Below the pieces are notes generated by a model. It saw only the letters and a list, made by a program, of their open reading frames with translations, did not search any database and was not told the origin of the DNA. 50,512 nucleotides of DNA from positions 1 to 50,512 of the forward strand of contig DRKQ01000111.1 in the NCBI GenBank assembly GCA_011051685.1. The letters run 5' to 3'. This document shows positions 49,001-50,512 of this stretch, piece after piece. Origin of the DNA: Gammaproteobacteria bacterium. Its GTDB lineage: Bacteria > Pseudomonadota > Gammaproteobacteria > SZUA-152. Position 1 is the stretch's first letter. Every line of letters begins with the position of its first letter. Made by a program: the position numbers and the translations under genes.

Positions 49001-50512
49001 TAATAGCATTGCCTCAAATATCCAATATGAGCCCTTTGGACCAGTATCATCCTTTCAATATGGAAATGGCTATGCGTTAAACCACACCTTTGACGCGCTG
49101 ACACGTCTCGATACCCTGAATTCCAGTCCCTATATGGACCTGGATTATCAATATGACAACAACAGTAATATTGATTTTATACAGGATTATTATTCTAGCC
49201 TCCGTACGCAAGATCTCTTTTACGACCCTAAAGAGCGCCTGAAGAGTGCGGCCGGCGATTACGGCACATACGGCTACCTGTATGACGGCGTAGGCAATAT
49301 AATCGACCGCAGTAAAACATCGGGGGCAGGTAATACAGACTCATTTACAGAAACATATGTTTACCCAACCGATACAAGTGGGCTCATTAGTCAACGCCTG
49401 GATAATATAACTGCTACCGGTACAGGGACAGAAAATCATACCTATAGCTACAATGCTGACGGTAGCACCGCGACCGACAACAGCCGTACTTATACTTATG
49501 ATGACAACAGAAGGCTTGTTGGTGTGTCTGAAAATGGCACACAGGTGGCTATTTACAGCTATAATCCACTGGGACAGCGTGACAGCAAAATAGCCGGTGG
49601 AAATACCTACCACTATATTTATGGCCCTAGCGGTGAGCTAATCTATGAGATAAACCTCAATACTAATAAAGACAGAGACTACATCTTTCACGAAGGCCGC
49701 CTCATCGCATTTGCCGGGGGGGCAACCTGGTCAGGCCAATATGGCAGTGGCCAGGCAGCACCAACGGTGACGCAATCAGGCGATACGTTAATCATCAACC
49801 AATCCGACGTGGCGGGCGATGATGACTATTATGCCTATGGTTCACTCACATCAGATGGCAGCATTAGCGCAAAAATACCGACCTTTGAAGGTAGCTCAAC
49901 GGGCACTCAAGTCGGTCTGGAAATCCGAGAAAGTTCAGCAGCCAATGCAAACTTTGTACGTATCGACCGCTTCTCAAAGCGGCCCATCGTGTTGCTCGCC
50001 TTCGATATCATCATTCCGATTATGTTGCCTCAGGAAGATGCCATTCGGGTGTCGTACAACACGGGCAGCGGCACGCAAACTATCGACTATGCCGTGGGGA
50101 CTTACCAATACTTCAAAATTGAAGAAGTGAATGGCAACGTAATTACCTATGCCTCAACGGATGGCATGACCTGGTCGGTGTTAGGCAGCCCCATTGCCTT
50201 GAACATTACCTCCAGTGCCGTTATTGGTTTCCGCACTCAGGGGATGATTGGTAGCACCTCGGTGAGTTTCCAAAACGTCGAGCAAAATGGCGGCGCACCG
50301 TCATCGTCTAAATCCTACTATGTGCACACTGACCATCTGGGTACACCACAGGTGATTACCGATGAAGCGGGAGGTGTTGTATGGAGTGCGGTTTATAAAC
50401 CGTTTGGCGGAGTAGCGCGATTAACGACGGCGTTGATTGAGAATAATGTTCGGTTTCCGGGGCAGTATTATGATGGGGAGACGGGGCTGCATTACAATTA
50501 CTTCCGGTATTA
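46083..50512 (+). CDS. RHS/YD-repeat protein with signal peptide, cut by window end
   Basis: At least 1476 residues, open from ATG 46083 (GGAG 7 bases upstream) to the window edge. A signal peptide (about 1-25, ending ITYAGG) is followed by a DUF6531-like entry domain (DPINIASGNKFF, LYYNSRH), then many YD repeats (for example YTYDGFGQV, FYDDAGNMTAKTDANN, YLYDGVGNI). About residues 1230-1400 form a non-YD domain, predicted beta-rich, with DDDYYAYGSLTSDGSI, GLEIRESS and YASTDGMTWS, like LamG/DUF1349-type sandwiches. Then comes the conserved RHS core end YYVHTDHLGTPQ and FPGQYYDGETGLHYNYFRY, where the window stops. The variable toxin or effector tip would lie beyond. AT-rich at first, rising in GC towards the core. 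Confidence 0.88.
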   Translation, partial: MVVGYNKYMLVIALLMMLFSGITYAGGVAGFYAENEFNGDPNQSCPAAGTPDPINIASGNKFFKEKIFIGRGEFPLVFNLYYNSRHYDEVSNGSFVEGEWTYSYGQHLIIGPDVTNGSPDIEMRRPNGRSVFFRYTLGKVYEGVIASKSSNASDIPVGKEFGEIVFLQTTGEYVYTSLNGTQEIYDSTGKLTEVKNLQGGGTHKVTYNLPSSMAVEYVETGQTLNISLSKRKQSETATNRKALCALYCNPFYAMEYYTLYHYMPKSLTVPGGTDIALNFDDVSKKLPGGSSTECVGDICVGDQIVYTSRLKDITWPDQSKRTYGYLGTSAKAAAGWVVDSAVNTVNSIDPTLGRIYSSHVEYDYSAGKAKTSTVGFDDVARTYSVQEVTPAHNWDVWNTYGRRTTYKFGPSNGRPVLKEVEGYSLPSGNCVHSNSTYTYDANANRDLVTDTVTGLVTDFDYSPITSDLSKVGLLDKVTYKNVDNGLDREISYIWTDNAMASSGQAYRQISSIIKQGITKDITYENGRVRTYTETDTTIDPPGYTRTHSRVRTWTNNYTYFGGDADGLHRIEVLETINPRNAKTTYRFDSVGNLVSIKNNSGHITTFGNHNARGLPRSLTTANNETSTLVYTAKGELESITTNNLTTTISYDERGNFRKFSLPDGSFLEYTYTDGGRLDSIKNHLGERISISRNRHYLIGDGNNEDIIVKTFTANNTLSRHTETRFDALGRFWKMYDLGGVSSAKVLQEVNYDSKNDPSNIIDGNRGALSTVFDVLGRLNKVDDLRDSPTTTVTYKYNTQDLPTSVTDQEGLETIYTYDGFGQVLTMDSPNTGVTQYFYDDAGNMTAKTDANNITINYSYDLLNRLQGITYPAQPDVTYTYDQTITSGRANYGIGRLTSVSKTNGDKIEWIYSQHGNVLYDIRTIAGKRYETQYEYNDGNNGHAITAIHYPSGRIIDYIRTAGQITRVEIRGSSNSIASNIQYEPFGPVSSFQYGNGYALNHTFDALTRLDTLNSSPYMDLDYQYDNNSNIDFIQDYYSSLRTQDLFYDPKERLKSAAGDYGTYGYLYDGVGNIIDRSKTSGAGNTDSFTETYVYPTDTSGLISQRLDNITATGTGTENHTYSYNADGSTATDNSRTYTYDDNRRLVGVSENGTQVAIYSYNPLGQRDSKIAGGNTYHYIYGPSGELIYEINLNTNKDRDYIFHEGRLIAFAGGATWSGQYGSGQAAPTVTQSGDTLIINQSDVAGDDDYYAYGSLTSDGSISAKIPTFEGSSTGTQVGLEIRESSAANANFVRIDRFSKRPIVLLAFDIIIPIMLPQEDAIRVSYNTGSGTQTIDYAVGTYQYFKIEEVNGNVITYASTDGMTWSVLGSPIALNITSSAVIGFRTQGMIGSTSVSFQNVEQNGGAPSSSKSYYVHTDHLGTPQVITDEAGGVVWSAVYKPFGGVARLTTALIENNVRFPGQYYDGETGLHYNYFRY

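Noticed and set aside
46083-50512. CRISPR or tandem DNA repeats in the AT-rich region
   Set aside because: Periodic similarity is at protein level (YD repeats), not exact DNA repeats with uniform spacers.

Overview
The window reads as chromosome of a GC-rich gammaproteobacterium. The Lpo/Dol, Lpt/Kds, RpoN-PtsN and mnmG-rsmG-parAB-atp-glmUS blocks are all in gammaproteobacterial order, and the backbone looks roughly 60 % GC. The presence of HprK and a mannose-type EIIA beside ptsN suggests a lineage outside the enterics, perhaps a Chromatiales-like sulfur or chemolithotrophic group; that placement is inference.

Layout. 1-2152 (minus): a membrane GGDEF/EAL phosphodiesterase cut by the window start, a DUF2892 membrane protein and a doubtful small ORF. 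2213-6583 (minus): lpoA-yraN-dolP plus a GlcD-type FAD oxidase, divergent from rsmI (6621). 7536-12385: D-lactate dehydrogenase, an MgtC/DUF4010 remnant, a P2-type cation ATPase and a secreted lipoprotein of unknown role. 12619-12993: RNase P RNA with a recognisable promoter. 13280-14656: an IS110-family (IS1111-type) element sitting inside a palindromic repeat whose two halves can be rejoined by eye. 15077-16663: ubiC-ubiA. 16668-21132: yrbG-kdsD-kdsC-lptC-lptA-lptB (Kdo synthesis and LPS transport). 21315-26344: rpoN-hpf-ptsN-hprK-rapZ-EIIA(Man)-HPr, a regulatory phosphotransferase set with no Enzyme I next to it. 26514-31497: mnmG, a His-rich DUF302 protein, rsmG, parA, parB. 31661-39093: a complete F1Fo ATP synthase operon with two accessory genes (atpZ-like and atpI). 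39203-42575: glmU and glmS. 42576-50512: an AT-rich island directly after the glmS stop (the classical attTn7 position) with a frameshifted IS30 transposase, a GMC dehydrogenase with its Tat-exported small subunit, and a giant RHS/YD-repeat protein that runs off the window end.

How it works together: the middle 25 kb is a housekeeping envelope-and-energy block (LPS export, UDP-GlcNAc synthesis, ATP synthase, chromosome partition, tRNA and rRNA modification). The accessory interest lies in the IS1111 element with its predicted bridge-RNA region, in intergenic repeat families inside otherwise tight operons, and in the glmS-linked island whose RHS protein has an extra beta-sandwich-like domain inserted just before its conserved core end. 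I saw no CRISPR array, tRNA or rRNA gene, and no complete undescribed defence system. The closest candidates for something new are the RHS architecture, the GMC/small-subunit pair and the repeat families.
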